Shown here: in pieces, positions 54,179-62,387 of the stretch
Position numbering within the stretch: the stretch's first letter is position 1
How the letters are laid out: every line of letters begins with the position of its first letter
Source of the DNA: Jongsikchunia kroppenstedtii DSM 45133
GTDB taxonomy: Bacteria > Actinomycetota > Actinomycetes > Mycobacteriales > Mycobacteriaceae
Direction of reading: 5' to 3'
Length of the DNA stretch: 64,000 bases
Assembly (NCBI RefSeq): GCF_000380485.1
Contig: NZ_AQYG01000049.1
Coordinates: 343,059-407,058, forward strand
Translations under genes and position numbers: made by a program
The notes under the pieces: model-generated
What the model saw: only the letters and a program-made list of their open reading frames with translations
Databases searched by the model: none
Told to the model about the DNA's origin: nothing

Positions 54179-57100
54179 CTAGCTGCCGAGGGGCTTCACA
54201 AAAGGGAAGGTGAGCGTCGGCCGGATCGGCACGCCGAGCAGCATCATCACCAGCCGGTCGATGCCCAGCCCCAGGCCACCGGTCGGCGGCATGCCGTAAC
54301 CGAGTGCGCGCACGAAGTCCTCGTCGAGCTGCATCGCCTCCGGATCACCGCCCGCCGCGGCGAGTGACTGCGCCACGAGTCGCTGGCGCTGATCCACCGG
54401 ATCGGTCAATTCCGAATAGGCCGTACCCAATTCGGCGCCGAACGCGACCAGATCCCACTGCTCGGTGAGCCGCGGGTCGTCGCGATGCGGACGCGCGAGC
54501 GGCGACACCTCGATCGGGAAGTCGTAGTAGAACGTCGGCGCCGTCGTCTGCTTCTCCACCAGCGCCTCGTAGAGCTTCATCACCAGTTGGCCCGCGGATG
54601 CGTCCTGCGCCGCCTCGACGCCATGCGTTGCACAGACCGCGGCGACCTCGCTGTCCGTGGACGTCGACGTGAGAGTGACTCCGACGGCCTTCGAAACCGC
54701 CTGATGCACAGTGATTTCCGGCCACTCTCCGGTGAGATCAACCGTCACGCCGTCACGTATCGCGACCGGGCCGCCGTTGATGGCGGTTGCCATGGCCACG
54801 ATCAGTTCGCGGGTGAGCGCAGCCATCGAGCGATAGTCGCCGAACGCCTCGTACACCTCCAGCGAGGTGAACTCCGGGTTGTGCGTGGCGTCGGCTCCCT
54901 CGTTGCGGAAGTTGCGCCCCAGCTCGTAGATGCGTGGCAGCCCGGCCACCGCAAGCCTTTTCAGATACAGCTCGGGTGCGATGCGCAGCGTCAGCCGCAT
55001 GTCATAGGCGTTGATGTGGGTGGCGAACGGCCGGGCCGCCGCGCCGCCGTGGATGGTCTGCAGCATCGGCGTCTCGACCTCGAGGAAGTCCTTGCCCTGC
55101 AGCGTGTTCCGGATGGCCGCAACCCCCCGCGACCGCTTCACCAGCAGCTCGGTAGCGCCGTCGGTGGTCAGCAGGTCCAGCGTGCGATTGCGGGTGCGAA
55201 CCTCGTCGGACAGTTCGGTGCCCGGGGCCGGCACCGGGCTGATGCATTTGGCGGCCATCTGCCAGTCGCGCAATCGAATCGACAGCTCGCCGGTTCGGGT
55301 TGTGCATACCTCCCCCGTCACGCTCACGAGGTCGCCGGTGTCTGCGCCGGCCCGCAACGAGCCGTGCACCGCCCGATCCGTCTCGCGCGCATCGGACATC
55401 ACCTGGATCTGCGCGCCACCCTCATCGAGGTCGATGAACACCAGCCCGCCGAAGTCACGCACACCACGCACCCGGCCGACGATCGAGACCGATCGTCCTG
55501 TCGTGGAATCCGGTGCCAGCGAACCGAATTCCGCACAGACCGCGGCGATATCAGTGTCTCGCGCGACAGCCACCGGATACGCGCTCATCCCCCACTGCGC
55601 CAGTGCATCGATCTTCGCGATCCGCGCGCGCTGCTGATCGCCCATCCGCTGCCCGCGGATCTGACGCCGGCGCGCGTCCCGCTCGATCTCGGCGACCGCG
55701 GCGAGGAACTCCGGATCGTCGCGTACCTCTTGGTCTTTCGGCACACCCGGGCCGGTGAGGAACGCTGGTCCGAGTTTGGGTAGGAATCCCTCGGCGATGC
55801 CGGTGGCGACCGACGCCCGCACCACACTCAGCGGCGGCTGATAGCAGAGCATCCGCGGAATCCAGATCGGGCGGTACTTCTGATTCGACCGATAGAGCTG
55901 CTCCAGTTGATAGAACTTCGATGCGAAGCCCAGCAACGAGTCGACCGTGCGAGTGACCGGGCCGGCACCGACCTTGTCGGCGTTGGCATACACCGACCGG
56001 AACATGGCGAAGTTCAACGAGATTCGGCTGACTCCGCTGTCGCGGCAATGGTCGACCACGCTTGCGACCATGAACTCGACGATGCCGTTCTCGCCGACCC
56101 GGTCACGCCGCATCAGGTCGAGCGAGATCCCGCGCTGTCCCCACGGGACGAAGGACAACAGCCCCCGGATCTGGCCGTCGGCGTCGTGCGCGGTGACCAG
56201 GAGACAGTTGCCGTCGACCGGATCGCCGAGTCGGTTGAGCGCCATGGAGAATCCGCGTTCGACGTCCTCGCCGCGCCACTGCTCCGCGAGCTCTTCGATC
56301 TGCGCCAGCTCGTCGGCGCTCAGATCCCGATGCCGACGCGCCTTTGCCGTGTACCCGGCGGCCGACACCCGATTGACTGCCTGCCGAACCGGTTTCATCT
56401 CCGGGCCACGGAGACTGAAGTTGTCGACGCTGATGATGGCCTCATCACCCATATCCAGGGTCCGCAACCCGGCGTCCCGATAGACCTGAGCGCCGTCGTC
56501 TCCCGCGGCCAGCACCACCGCGTGCACGCTGTGTTCGCGGCAGTTCTGCAGCCATGCATCGACCGCCGCCGGCCACGATTCCCGATCGCCGATCGGGTCG
56601 GCGCTGGCAACGCTGACGCTGCCGATCACCCGAAACAGCACCGCGGCCTTGCCATCCGGCGCGAAGACCACACTCTTGTCCCGCCGCGTCGCGAAGTAAC
56701 CGAGCGAATCGTCCTCGCCGTACCGGGCCAGCAGCCGGCGAACCTCGATCTCCTCGTCGCGATCGAGGAACTGATTGGCGTGGTTCGCGCGCGAGAGCAC
56801 TAGGAGCGCCAGCAACAGCGCGATCGTCGAGGTGATACCGACGATCGTGAACACCCAGTGATACCCGACATGGCCATGGAAAAACGGCGTGTTCTCAGAG
56901 ACATGGTCACCGAACGTGGCCAGGATCGACCAGCGGACCTTCTCATGGATGCCCTGCAGCTTGTGCGGGAACGCCATCGTGAGGGTGAGCGCGACGCCGA
57001 ACGAAATCACCATGCCGACAACGAGAACCAGCAGCGACATCGGCAGGGACCGGCGGGCCAGTCGGGCCGTGAACGCCGGCCACGACATCAAGAACGCGAC

Positions 57101-57517
57101 GAACACGACCAGCCCGGCCGCCAGGACGGTCCACGCGATCGCGGGCGACTCATGCCAGGTCTCGTACAGGTGGTACTTGTGCGCGGTATGCCGCTCGGCG
57201 CGAGTCACGATTCCGATGAGGCTCAGGACATTCAGCCCGAACAGCGTGGCCATCACGCCGTAGGCCACCCGGAATCGCCGGCGGATCGCACCGGCCAGGA
57301 TGAAGACCAGGCAGGCGACGTACAGACTGCGGTCGGCCGGGAAGCCGAGCGCGCTGACCGCGTCGGCCACATAGTCGATCGGCCGCCAGCTGCGGGTGAC
57401 GATCAGGACGAGCGACAGGATCCCGGCGAGCGTGAGGATTCGACTCGTGGTGGTGGCGATGAACTCCGCCGCACGGTCATTGATCGTTACCCCAACCCGA
57501 TTCGTCAACTCCCTCAA
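54179..57517 (-). CDS. lysX: LysX: lysyl-phosphatidylglycerol synthase fused to lysyl-tRNA synthetase
   Basis: 1112-aa bifunctional protein. Residues 1-270 hold about six or seven membrane helices; 270-600 are the MprF/DUF2156 transferase domain (GYFATRRDKSVVFAPDGKAAVLFRVIGSVSVASADPIG, RGFSMALNRLGDP, SLNFAMFRS); 650-770 an OB-fold; 780-1110 a class-II LysRS core with motif 2 FRNEGADATHNPEFTSLEVYEAFGDY and motif 3 GGLGLGIDRLVMMLLG. It charges tRNA-Lys and moves lysine onto phosphatidylglycerol, giving resistance to cationic peptides. Start is TTG 57517, overlapping the stop of the upstream esterase gene (TTGA), so the two are coupled. This fusion is typical of mycobacteria and relatives. Confidence 0.96.
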   Translation of the reverse strand: MRELTNRVGVTINDRAAEFIATTTSRILTLAGILSLVLIVTRSWRPIDYVADAVSALGFPADRSLYVACLVFILAGAIRRRFRVAYGVMATLFGLNVLSLIGIVTRAERHTAHKYHLYETWHESPAIAWTVLAAGLVVFVAFLMSWPAFTARLARRSLPMSLLVLVVGMVISFGVALTLTMAFPHKLQGIHEKVRWSILATFGDHVSENTPFFHGHVGYHWVFTIVGITSTIALLLALLVLSRANHANQFLDRDEEIEVRRLLARYGEDDSLGYFATRRDKSVVFAPDGKAAVLFRVIGSVSVASADPIGDRESWPAAVDAWLQNCREHSVHAVVLAAGDDGAQVYRDAGLRTLDMGDEAIISVDNFSLRGPEMKPVRQAVNRVSAAGYTAKARRHRDLSADELAQIEELAEQWRGEDVERGFSMALNRLGDPVDGNCLLVTAHDADGQIRGLLSFVPWGQRGISLDLMRRDRVGENGIVEFMVASVVDHCRDSGVSRISLNFAMFRSVYANADKVGAGPVTRTVDSLLGFASKFYQLEQLYRSNQKYRPIWIPRMLCYQPPLSVVRASVATGIAEGFLPKLGPAFLTGPGVPKDQEVRDDPEFLAAVAEIERDARRRQIRGQRMGDQQRARIAKIDALAQWGMSAYPVAVARDTDIAAVCAEFGSLAPDSTTGRSVSIVGRVRGVRDFGGLVFIDLDEGGAQIQVMSDARETDRAVHGSLRAGADTGDLVSVTGEVCTTRTGELSIRLRDWQMAAKCISPVPAPGTELSDEVRTRNRTLDLLTTDGATELLVKRSRGVAAIRNTLQGKDFLEVETPMLQTIHGGAAARPFATHINAYDMRLTLRIAPELYLKRLAVAGLPRIYELGRNFRNEGADATHNPEFTSLEVYEAFGDYRSMAALTRELIVAMATAINGGPVAIRDGVTVDLTGEWPEITVHQAVSKAVGVTLTSTSTDSEVAAVCATHGVEAAQDASAGQLVMKLYEALVEKQTTAPTFYYDFPIEVSPLARPHRDDPRLTEQWDLVAFGAELGTAYSELTDPVDQRQRLVAQSLAAAGGDPEAMQLDEDFVRALGYGMPPTGGLGLGIDRLVMMLLGVPIRPTLTFPFVKPLGS

Positions 57518-58902
57518 ACACCTATCTGTGCGCTCATCGGTCCCAACATCGTGGCGAAGGCGGACTCGGCGAACTGCCAGGTATGGCCCCCGTCATGAGT
57601 ATGCACCGCGCAATCGATGTTGACGGCCTTTGCCTCGTTGCAGAGCGTCTCTGCGGCCGACAGCTCCGATCCAGGCTTCTGGAAGCCCGCATTGTCGCGG
57701 CCGCCGAGGCCGGTGCCGCCACCGCCGGGGTGGCCGTGATGCTGGAAATGCGGGTGGTTCTTCATGTACTGCTGGAACCGCTTCGTCTGCGGGTCGTTCT
57801 TTCCCGACGAATCGTCGAACCAGCCCCAGACCCCGGTGTACGGGCCGTGTTTCGCCATCACCAACGTGGGATCGAAGGCGTTGTAGTCGTTGATGCTTCC
57901 GCCGAACAGCCGGTCGACGGTCTGATCCTTGGTGCCCGCATTGGGTGCCATATCGCCGGCGATATCGGCGAACGCGGTGAACAGATCCGGGTGCATCACG
58001 GTCAGATCGAGCGCGCAGGTTCCGCCCATCGACCAGCCGACGACGCCCCAATTCTTCGCGGCCGGTGACGCATCGAAATTCTTGACGACGTAGGGCCGCA
58101 CCTCGTCGGTGAGATGGGCGGCGACATTGCCCCGCGACCCGTTGACGCACTCGGTGTCGTTGTTGAAACTGCCGCCGACGTCCGGGAAGACGAGGATCGG
58201 CGCCTTGCCGCCATGCTGCTTCGCGTAGTCGTCGATCGTCGCGATCGCATTGCCGGTGCGCAGCCAGTCCTGCGGGGTGTTGAACTCACCCGCGATCATC
58301 ATGATCACCGGCAGCTGCGGCGGCGTGGGCCCCGTGAACCATTGCGGTGGCAGATAGACGTATTCGGTTCGGTGCGTGAAATGACTCTGATCCTTGGGCG
58401 TCGTGATCGACACGACCTTGCCCGTGGTCATCGGCCGGCCGCGATAGCTGTCGAGCTTGGACGCGTCGATCTGGTCGGGCAACGGGCCCTGCGTGAGCTG
58501 ACCCCAGGCCTCCTGCACCGTCGTGTAGTAGCCCACCCACTGATTCAGCACCAGGGCTGCCGACGCGAACGACAGCAGGATTGCCAGCAGCGCCACCACC
58601 CGACGCCACCACGAGAAGCGGCGAACGCCGAAGAGGAAGACGGCCACCGCGAATCCGAAGATCGCAATCCACCACCACAGCAACGCCGGCGGCGGATCCG
58701 ACGCCAGCCCCTCGGAATGCTCGTACCACATCGCCACCAGCAACAAGACGATGCCGACAACGACCGCCGCGGGGATCCAGATCGCCCACCAACGCTTCCG
58801 CCACACCGACATCGCGGCGCCGAGCGCGAAAGCGGCCACCAGCTGCAGGGTGATCGGCAACCAGCCGTCGAGCAGCGACACCCCGCCATGTCCATAGCCC
58901 AT
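57514..58902 (-). CDS. Membrane-anchored esterase, mycolyltransferase-like fold
   Basis: 462-aa protein. The N-terminal 140 residues form four membrane helices (LLDGWLPITLQLVAAFALGAAMSVW, WWAIWIPAAVVVGIVLLLVAMWY, LLWWWIAIFGFAVAVFLFGVRRF, VVALLAILLSFASAALVLNQW). The extracellular alpha/beta-hydrolase domain of the esterase-D/antigen-85 type follows: VYLPPQWFTGPTPPQLPVIMMIAGEF, nucleophile GVVGWSMGGTCALDL and a closing DGGHTWQFAESAF with the catalytic His. Coupling to lysX by a TTGA overlap suggests a role in turnover of aminoacylated lipids or of the same envelope. ATG 58902 (MGYGHGGVSLLDGWLP) is chosen; its ribosome site is not clear. M. tuberculosis has a membrane protein next to lysX in the same place. 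Confidence 0.9.
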   Translation of the reverse strand: MGYGHGGVSLLDGWLPITLQLVAAFALGAAMSVWRKRWWAIWIPAAVVVGIVLLLVAMWYEHSEGLASDPPPALLWWWIAIFGFAVAVFLFGVRRFSWWRRVVALLAILLSFASAALVLNQWVGYYTTVQEAWGQLTQGPLPDQIDASKLDSYRGRPMTTGKVVSITTPKDQSHFTHRTEYVYLPPQWFTGPTPPQLPVIMMIAGEFNTPQDWLRTGNAIATIDDYAKQHGGKAPILVFPDVGGSFNNDTECVNGSRGNVAAHLTDEVRPYVVKNFDASPAAKNWGVVGWSMGGTCALDLTVMHPDLFTAFADIAGDMAPNAGTKDQTVDRLFGGSINDYNAFDPTLVMAKHGPYTGVWGWFDDSSGKNDPQTKRFQQYMKNHPHFQHHGHPGGGGTGLGGRDNAGFQKPGSELSAAETLCNEAKAVNIDCAVHTHDGGHTWQFAESAFATMLGPMSAQIGV

Positions 58903-59088
58903 AATCAGCGAGTATCGCGGCGAATCCTGGCAAGTAGCTGGTAGGCCGCCGCCAGCCGCGGTCACGAACTCACAGGGATCGGGCGAATCCTCCGAATCGA
59001 GGATATGGCGGATATTTCATCGACCAACACATTGTGCGATCAATTCTGTTTGCGCAGGTTGCCCGACCGCCACAGGGCGGATCGACAC

Positions 59089-59484
59089 TTAGGAAGTCGA
59101 ACGCTCGCGGGTCTTCTCCGCATGCAGCGACTTCACTCGACGCTGCTCCCGCAGCACCAGCTGATAGCTCTCGCGCTCCGCGACCAACCAGTCCGGGTTC
59201 TCTTCGAGCAGCTGGTCGATCTGTTCGGTGGTCAGCGCGTCTCCGACGCCACCACGAGCCAGACCGGCGATTGAGATACCCAACTTGGCAGCGACCAAGT
59301 TCTTCGGATGTGGCCCGTTCTTACGAAGGTCCTTGAGCCACTGCGGCGGGTTCTCCTGCAGCGCAGCGAGTTCGGCACGGGTGATCGCGTTCTCCTGGAA
59401 CTCCACGGGCGTCGCGGGCAGGTACACATCCAGCTTCTTCGCCGCGGTTGCGGGTTTCATCGACTGCGCGTTCTGCCTGCTCAT
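59089..59484 (-). CDS. DUF5997 family protein
   Basis: 131-aa basic soluble protein of the DUF5997 family: AAKKLDVYLPATPVEFQENAITRAELAALQENPPQWLKDLRKNGPHPKNLVAAKLGISIAGLARGGVGDALTTEQIDQLLEENPDWL. The middle (KNLVAAKLGISIAGLARGG) looks like a helix-turn-helix, so a DNA-binding role is possible. It is divergent from a stand-alone LysR effector domain with only 28 bp between the starts, a pairing seen in other actinobacteria; the two may act as the split halves of one regulator. Confidence 0.88.
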   Translation of the reverse strand: MSRQNAQSMKPATAAKKLDVYLPATPVEFQENAITRAELAALQENPPQWLKDLRKNGPHPKNLVAAKLGISIAGLARGGVGDALTTEQIDQLLEENPDWLVAERESYQLVLREQRRVKSLHAEKTRERSTS

Positions 59485-59512
59485 GGGCCCAGCCTATCGG
59501 TAGCCTGGCACG

Positions 59513-60235
59513 GTGACCCCGCGCTCCCTCGTCCTCGGCTACGTCCCCGGTGCGACGCCGGCCAAGTGGTCCCGGATCTGGTCGGAGCGCCACCCCGACG
59601 TTCCGCTGCAGCTGAAGGCCGTCGCAGCTGCCGAAGCCGTCGATGCGGTGCGGGCCGGGACCGTCGACGTGATGCTGCTTCGACCGTCCGCCGACACATC
59701 TGGGCTGGCCGTCATCCCGCTCTACGAGGAGACGACCGTAGCGGTGGTGCCCACTGATCATCTTCTCAGTGCCGCCGATGCGGTCAGCGCTGCCGATCTC
59801 GATGGCGAGCCGACTCTGCTCCCGCTCGACGACGTCGTTGCCTGGCCAGACGCCCCCGGCGTTCCGGTCGACCACCGACCCGAGACCACTGCGGACGCAG
59901 TCGAACTCGTCGCCGCCGGGATGGGCGCCCTGATCGTTCCGCAGTCGCTGGCGCGGCTGCATCACCGCAAGGACCTCATCTACCGACCGATCGTCGCCGC
60001 ACCCACCTGCCCTGTGGCACTTGCCTTTCCGGAAGGACAGCAGTCGGAACTGGTCGAGGAATTCATCGGCATCGTTCGGGGCCGCAAAGCGGGTTCATCC
60101 CGGGGACAGCCCGAACCCGCACCGAAACGCACCGCGCGGGAGAAGACCCTCGCGAAGCAGGCCTCCCGCGCCGCCGCCGGAAAGGTCGCCCGACAACCGG
60201 GGCGTGCCCAGCGCGGCCGCCGCGGACCCAAGTAG
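59513..60235 (+). CDS. LysR-type substrate-binding domain without HTH
   Basis: 240-aa protein whose first 190 residues are a LysR-type effector domain (LVLGYVPGATPAKWSRIWSERHPDVPLQLKAV, AVRAGTVDVMLLRPSADTSGLAVIPLYEETTVAVVPTDHLLSAADAV, VELVAAGMGALIVPQSLARLHH). The N-terminal winged helix of normal LysR proteins is absent: the GTG at 59513 is only a few residues before the first strand and the preceding bases belong to the divergent gene. The last 45 residues are strongly basic (KAGSSRGQPEPAPKRTAREKTLAKQAS...RRGPK) and could bind nucleic acid. Probably works with the divergent DUF5997 protein. Confidence 0.88.
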   Translation: MTPRSLVLGYVPGATPAKWSRIWSERHPDVPLQLKAVAAAEAVDAVRAGTVDVMLLRPSADTSGLAVIPLYEETTVAVVPTDHLLSAADAVSAADLDGEPTLLPLDDVVAWPDAPGVPVDHRPETTADAVELVAAGMGALIVPQSLARLHHRKDLIYRPIVAAPTCPVALAFPEGQQSELVEEFIGIVRGRKAGSSRGQPEPAPKRTAREKTLAKQASRAAAGKVARQPGRAQRGRRGPK

Positions 60236-60257
60236 CGCTGTCAGCAGCCGGATGTAG

Positions 60258-60686
60258 CTACGCCCGACGGAGCTCTACGACCGGGATGACGCGGATGCCG
60301 GCAGTCTTCGCCGCGTAGTCCGCAAAGCCGGGGTATCGCCGAGCCTGCTCGGCAAAGATGCGATCGCGATCGTCGCCGGTCACGTCGCGAATGCTCACGT
60401 CATAGCTCTCGGTGCCGCGCTCGACCGTGGCGCGGTCGGCGGCCATGAGGTTGTAGTACCAATCCGGATTCGTCGGTGCGCCGCCCCGGGAGGCGAAGAC
60501 ATAGATCGCGTCCGAGTCGGTCTCGCTCGGGAGATACATGACCGGACTGATGAATTCCCGGCCGCTCTTACGACCGCGATGATGCAGCAGCACAAGCGGC
60601 GCGCCCTCGAACTGGCCGCCGACCTTGCCCTCATTCGCTCGGAACTCCGCGATGATCGATGCGTTCCAGTCGTCGCCGTCGCTCAT
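60258..60686 (-). CDS. Deazaflavin (F420)-dependent nitroreductase-family protein
   Basis: 142-aa protein of the Ddn/DUF385 family, split beta-barrel enzymes that use reduced coenzyme F420. Signature: FEGAPLVLLHHRGRKSGREFISPVMYLPSETDSDAIYVFASRGGAPTNPDWYYNLMAADRATVERGTESYDVSIRDVTGDDRDRIFAEQARRYPGFADYAAKTAG. The RGRKSG and PTNPDWYYNL elements form the cofactor site. M. tuberculosis Ddn of this family activates nitroimidazoles and reduces quinones. AGGAG is 6 nt before ATG 60686. Convergent with the LysR-domain gene. Confidence 0.93.
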   Translation of the reverse strand: MSDGDDWNASIIAEFRANEGKVGGQFEGAPLVLLHHRGRKSGREFISPVMYLPSETDSDAIYVFASRGGAPTNPDWYYNLMAADRATVERGTESYDVSIRDVTGDDRDRIFAEQARRYPGFADYAAKTAGIRVIPVVELRRA

Positions 60687-60728
60687 GTCTCACTCCTGCC
60701 TAGTCGTATTCCGTTGTGAGACTATGAC

Positions 60729-60748
60729 ATTTGTAGGGCGACCGGGGC
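60729..60748. repeat. Short tRNA-Met 3'-end repeat, left copy
   Basis: The 20-mer ATTTGTAGGGCGACCGGGGC here is repeated exactly at 61263-61282, where it is the 3' end (acceptor and T-stem strand) of a tRNA-Met fragment. The two copies bracket the GIY-YIG gene, as target duplications of a tRNA-directed integration would. Confidence 0.75.
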
Positions 60749-60761
60749 ACAATGGATTCCC

Positions 60762-61220
60762 GTGATCGACCGCCCCGACATTCTTCGCGACTTCTCCGGG
60801 TTCATTGGCCTGGCGGATCTGGCACCCAAGGCTGCACCACGCGCGAGTGGTGTGTACGCCGTCATCCGGCCAACGACTACCGAACCGTCATTCCTCGGCG
60901 TCAGCCCAGCAGGGTGGTCAAACGGCGACCCAACATTGCCAGTGCGCGAGCTAGAGCAGAACTGGGTACGCGACGAGCGGGTGATCTACATCGGCAAAGC
61001 GGTAAATCTGCGGCGGCGGTTGTCCGCATACCGCCGACACGGGGCTGGCCGCCGCGCGCGACATTGGGGCGGTCGAATGATCTGGCAGTTGGCGGATCAC
61101 GACTCGCTGCTGGTCGCGTGGCGCGAGTGTGAGGAACCCAGGACGGTCGAACGCGAGATGCTCTCAGATTTTCGAGCCGCGCACGCCGGCAGCCTCCCCT
61201 ATGCAAACCGAGTCGGCTGA
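60762..61220 (+). CDS. GIY-YIG-fold protein
   Basis: 152-aa protein with a GIY-YIG nuclease-like domain. SGVYAVIRP represents the first GIY strand, VIYIGKAVNLRRRLSAYRRHG is the YIG strand plus the catalytic Arg helix, and a late Glu (VEREMLSDF) may bind the metal; N of the family ends as LPYANRVG. A small GIY-YIG protein alone is often part of mobile DNA or a repair/restriction function. Start GTG 60762. It is flanked by the 20-bp tRNA-derived repeat, so it probably arrived as a very small cassette. Confidence 0.8.
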   Translation: MIDRPDILRDFSGFIGLADLAPKAAPRASGVYAVIRPTTTEPSFLGVSPAGWSNGDPTLPVRELEQNWVRDERVIYIGKAVNLRRRLSAYRRHGAGRRARHWGGRMIWQLADHDSLLVAWRECEEPRTVEREMLSDFRAAHAGSLPYANRVG

Positions 61221-61262
61221 GGGTCAGAGGGTGGGTTCACCCGCGTGCCCGCCACAACCCGA

Positions 61263-61308
61263 ATTTGTAGGGCGACCGGGGCTCGAACCCGGGACCAGCG
61301 GATTATGA
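61263..61308 (-). other. Displaced 3' half of tRNA-Met (attachment-site remnant)
   Basis: On the minus strand, 61308-61268 reads as the 3' part of an elongator tRNA-Met: anticodon CAT with its loop (TCATAA), the 3' anticodon-stem strand, variable loop, a complete T-arm CCGGG-TTCGAGC-CCCGG and the 3' acceptor strand TCGCCCT plus discriminator A. Upstream (61309 on) nothing resembles the missing 5' half. Homology starting at the anticodon loop and running to the 3' end is the classic core site of tyrosine-recombinase integration. Confidence 0.85.
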
Positions 61309-61317
61309 TCGACGGCA

Positions 61318-61416
61318 TTGACGCTCATTGACCGCCGTTGACGACTAGCCAAAAATTCCAGCAGCACAACAATTTTGACGAAATTCGTCGTTGACGCTGA
61401 TTGATCGTCGTTGACG
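61318..61416. repeat. TTGACG-rich direct repeats beside the att remnant
   Basis: Two 26-bp repeats (61318-61343 and 61391-61416, 23 of 26 identical) each begin with TTGACGCT and end with GTTGACG. A third TTGACG (61375-61380) runs into a 13-bp palindrome GACGAA-A-TTCGTC (61377-61389). Spacing and place 10-110 bp from the att core fit arm-type binding sites for an integrase or excisionase. No gene is seen between 61221 and 61572. Confidence 0.7.
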
Positions 61417-61572
61417 CTGACTCTCGAATTCACCGGCAATTTCACCGGACCGAGCCCGCACAAACTTCCGGTTGAGTTCGTTACCATCGGACGTCTTGGA
61501 CACTGGCAAGTTGGGCGGACCGGACATAAGGCAGAATGTGAGGTCCGCCAGGTAGAGGACAGGAAGTGGCCA

Positions 61573-61857
61573 ATGAACTCGTTGCAAGCCGCACTCAAAG
61601 TCATGACGCGCCGCCGCACAAACCCCGACCGCCAGAAGGGCAGCACCGTCGCCCAACTACTCATACTTGTGGGGCTACTTCTACTGCTGATAACCGTCGT
61701 CGCCTCAATCGCAGACGGGATCGCCTATCTCGGCATTGGACTCTTTGCAGTGCTATTCCTCCTGGCCGGTCTCGTCCTCCGCCAAATGCACATTGGAAAC
61801 CAGCGGCGCGAGCGTGAGACCGACCTTCTCCGCGAGACTCTGCGCGACCAGCGCTGA
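61573..61857 (+). CDS. Small two-helix membrane protein
   Basis: 94-aa protein with no recognised family. A basic N-terminus (MTRRRTNPDRQKGS) precedes two hydrophobic helices (VAQLLILVGLLLLLITVVASIA and IAYLGIGLFAVLFLLAGLVL), then a charged tail QRRERETDLLRETLRDQR. ATG 61573 has AGGAAG 6 nt upstream. The frame is open to 61411, across the direct repeats, but that part is not a likely coding region. It may belong to the integrated element. Confidence 0.55.
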   Translation: MNSLQAALKVMTRRRTNPDRQKGSTVAQLLILVGLLLLLITVVASIADGIAYLGIGLFAVLFLLAGLVLRQMHIGNQRRERETDLLRETLRDQR

Positions 61858-62012
61858 GAGCTTCTGGGGGCGTAGAGCTGAGGCTGTCGAAGCCGCTCTA
61901 CATCGCTAGGCCGATACCTCCGATGCCCGCCCAGCGCGCGCCGGTACCGGTGTCGGCCGCCTCGCGTTTGAAACGCGGGGTTGTAGCTCTCAGCACATCG
62001 AACGGAGCCAAG

Positions 62013-62387
62013 TCATTGCCACGGCCTGTGCGGTTCCCGGTACCCGACCTGCCGTATCGGCGCTCCGCCGAGATGGAACAAGGCGAAGGTGACCGCCCGG
62101 CGAGCCTTGGCGGCTACCTCCTCGCCCGACTTAATCTCATTGGCCTGGTCGTCGTACACGTAGTACCGGGCTTGACGCGGGGCACCCCGCAGCAGCACGA
62201 GCAACCAGTCGTGATGCCACCAGGTCGGCGACTCGACCGGCACCACCTGCCAGATGCGGAACCGCCGAATGTGGGTGACCCGCAGGACCAGGCCCTTACC
62301 CTCCCAGTCGACGTCGACGGCCTTGCCTGAGATCTGGGTGAGCACGGGATGACGCTCGTAGGGCGACCGCCCCGGCGTGTGGCTCAT
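62013..62387 (-). CDS. Hypothetical protein with nucleotidyltransferase-free beta-rich fold
   Basis: 124-aa protein of unknown function beginning MSHTPGRSPYERHPVL. The middle is beta-rich with several aromatics (GLVLRVTHIRRFRIWQVVPVESPTWWHHDWLLVLLRGAPRQARYYVYDDQANEIKSGEEVAAKARRAV). It resembles short actinobacterial proteins with DUF names, but none is certain. An in-frame ATG 18 codons upstream is also possible. It is divergent from the Pro-rich membrane protein across a 329-bp gap, and lies in the putative element. Confidence 0.55.
   Translation of the reverse strand: MSHTPGRSPYERHPVLTQISGKAVDVDWEGKGLVLRVTHIRRFRIWQVVPVESPTWWHHDWLLVLLRGAPRQARYYVYDDQANEIKSGEEVAAKARRAVTFALFHLGGAPIRQVGYREPHRPWQ

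Noticed and set aside
62358..62369. Third copy of GTAGGGCGACCG as another att remnant
   Set aside because: Only 12 bases, inside an apparent coding frame, with no further tRNA similarity on either side.
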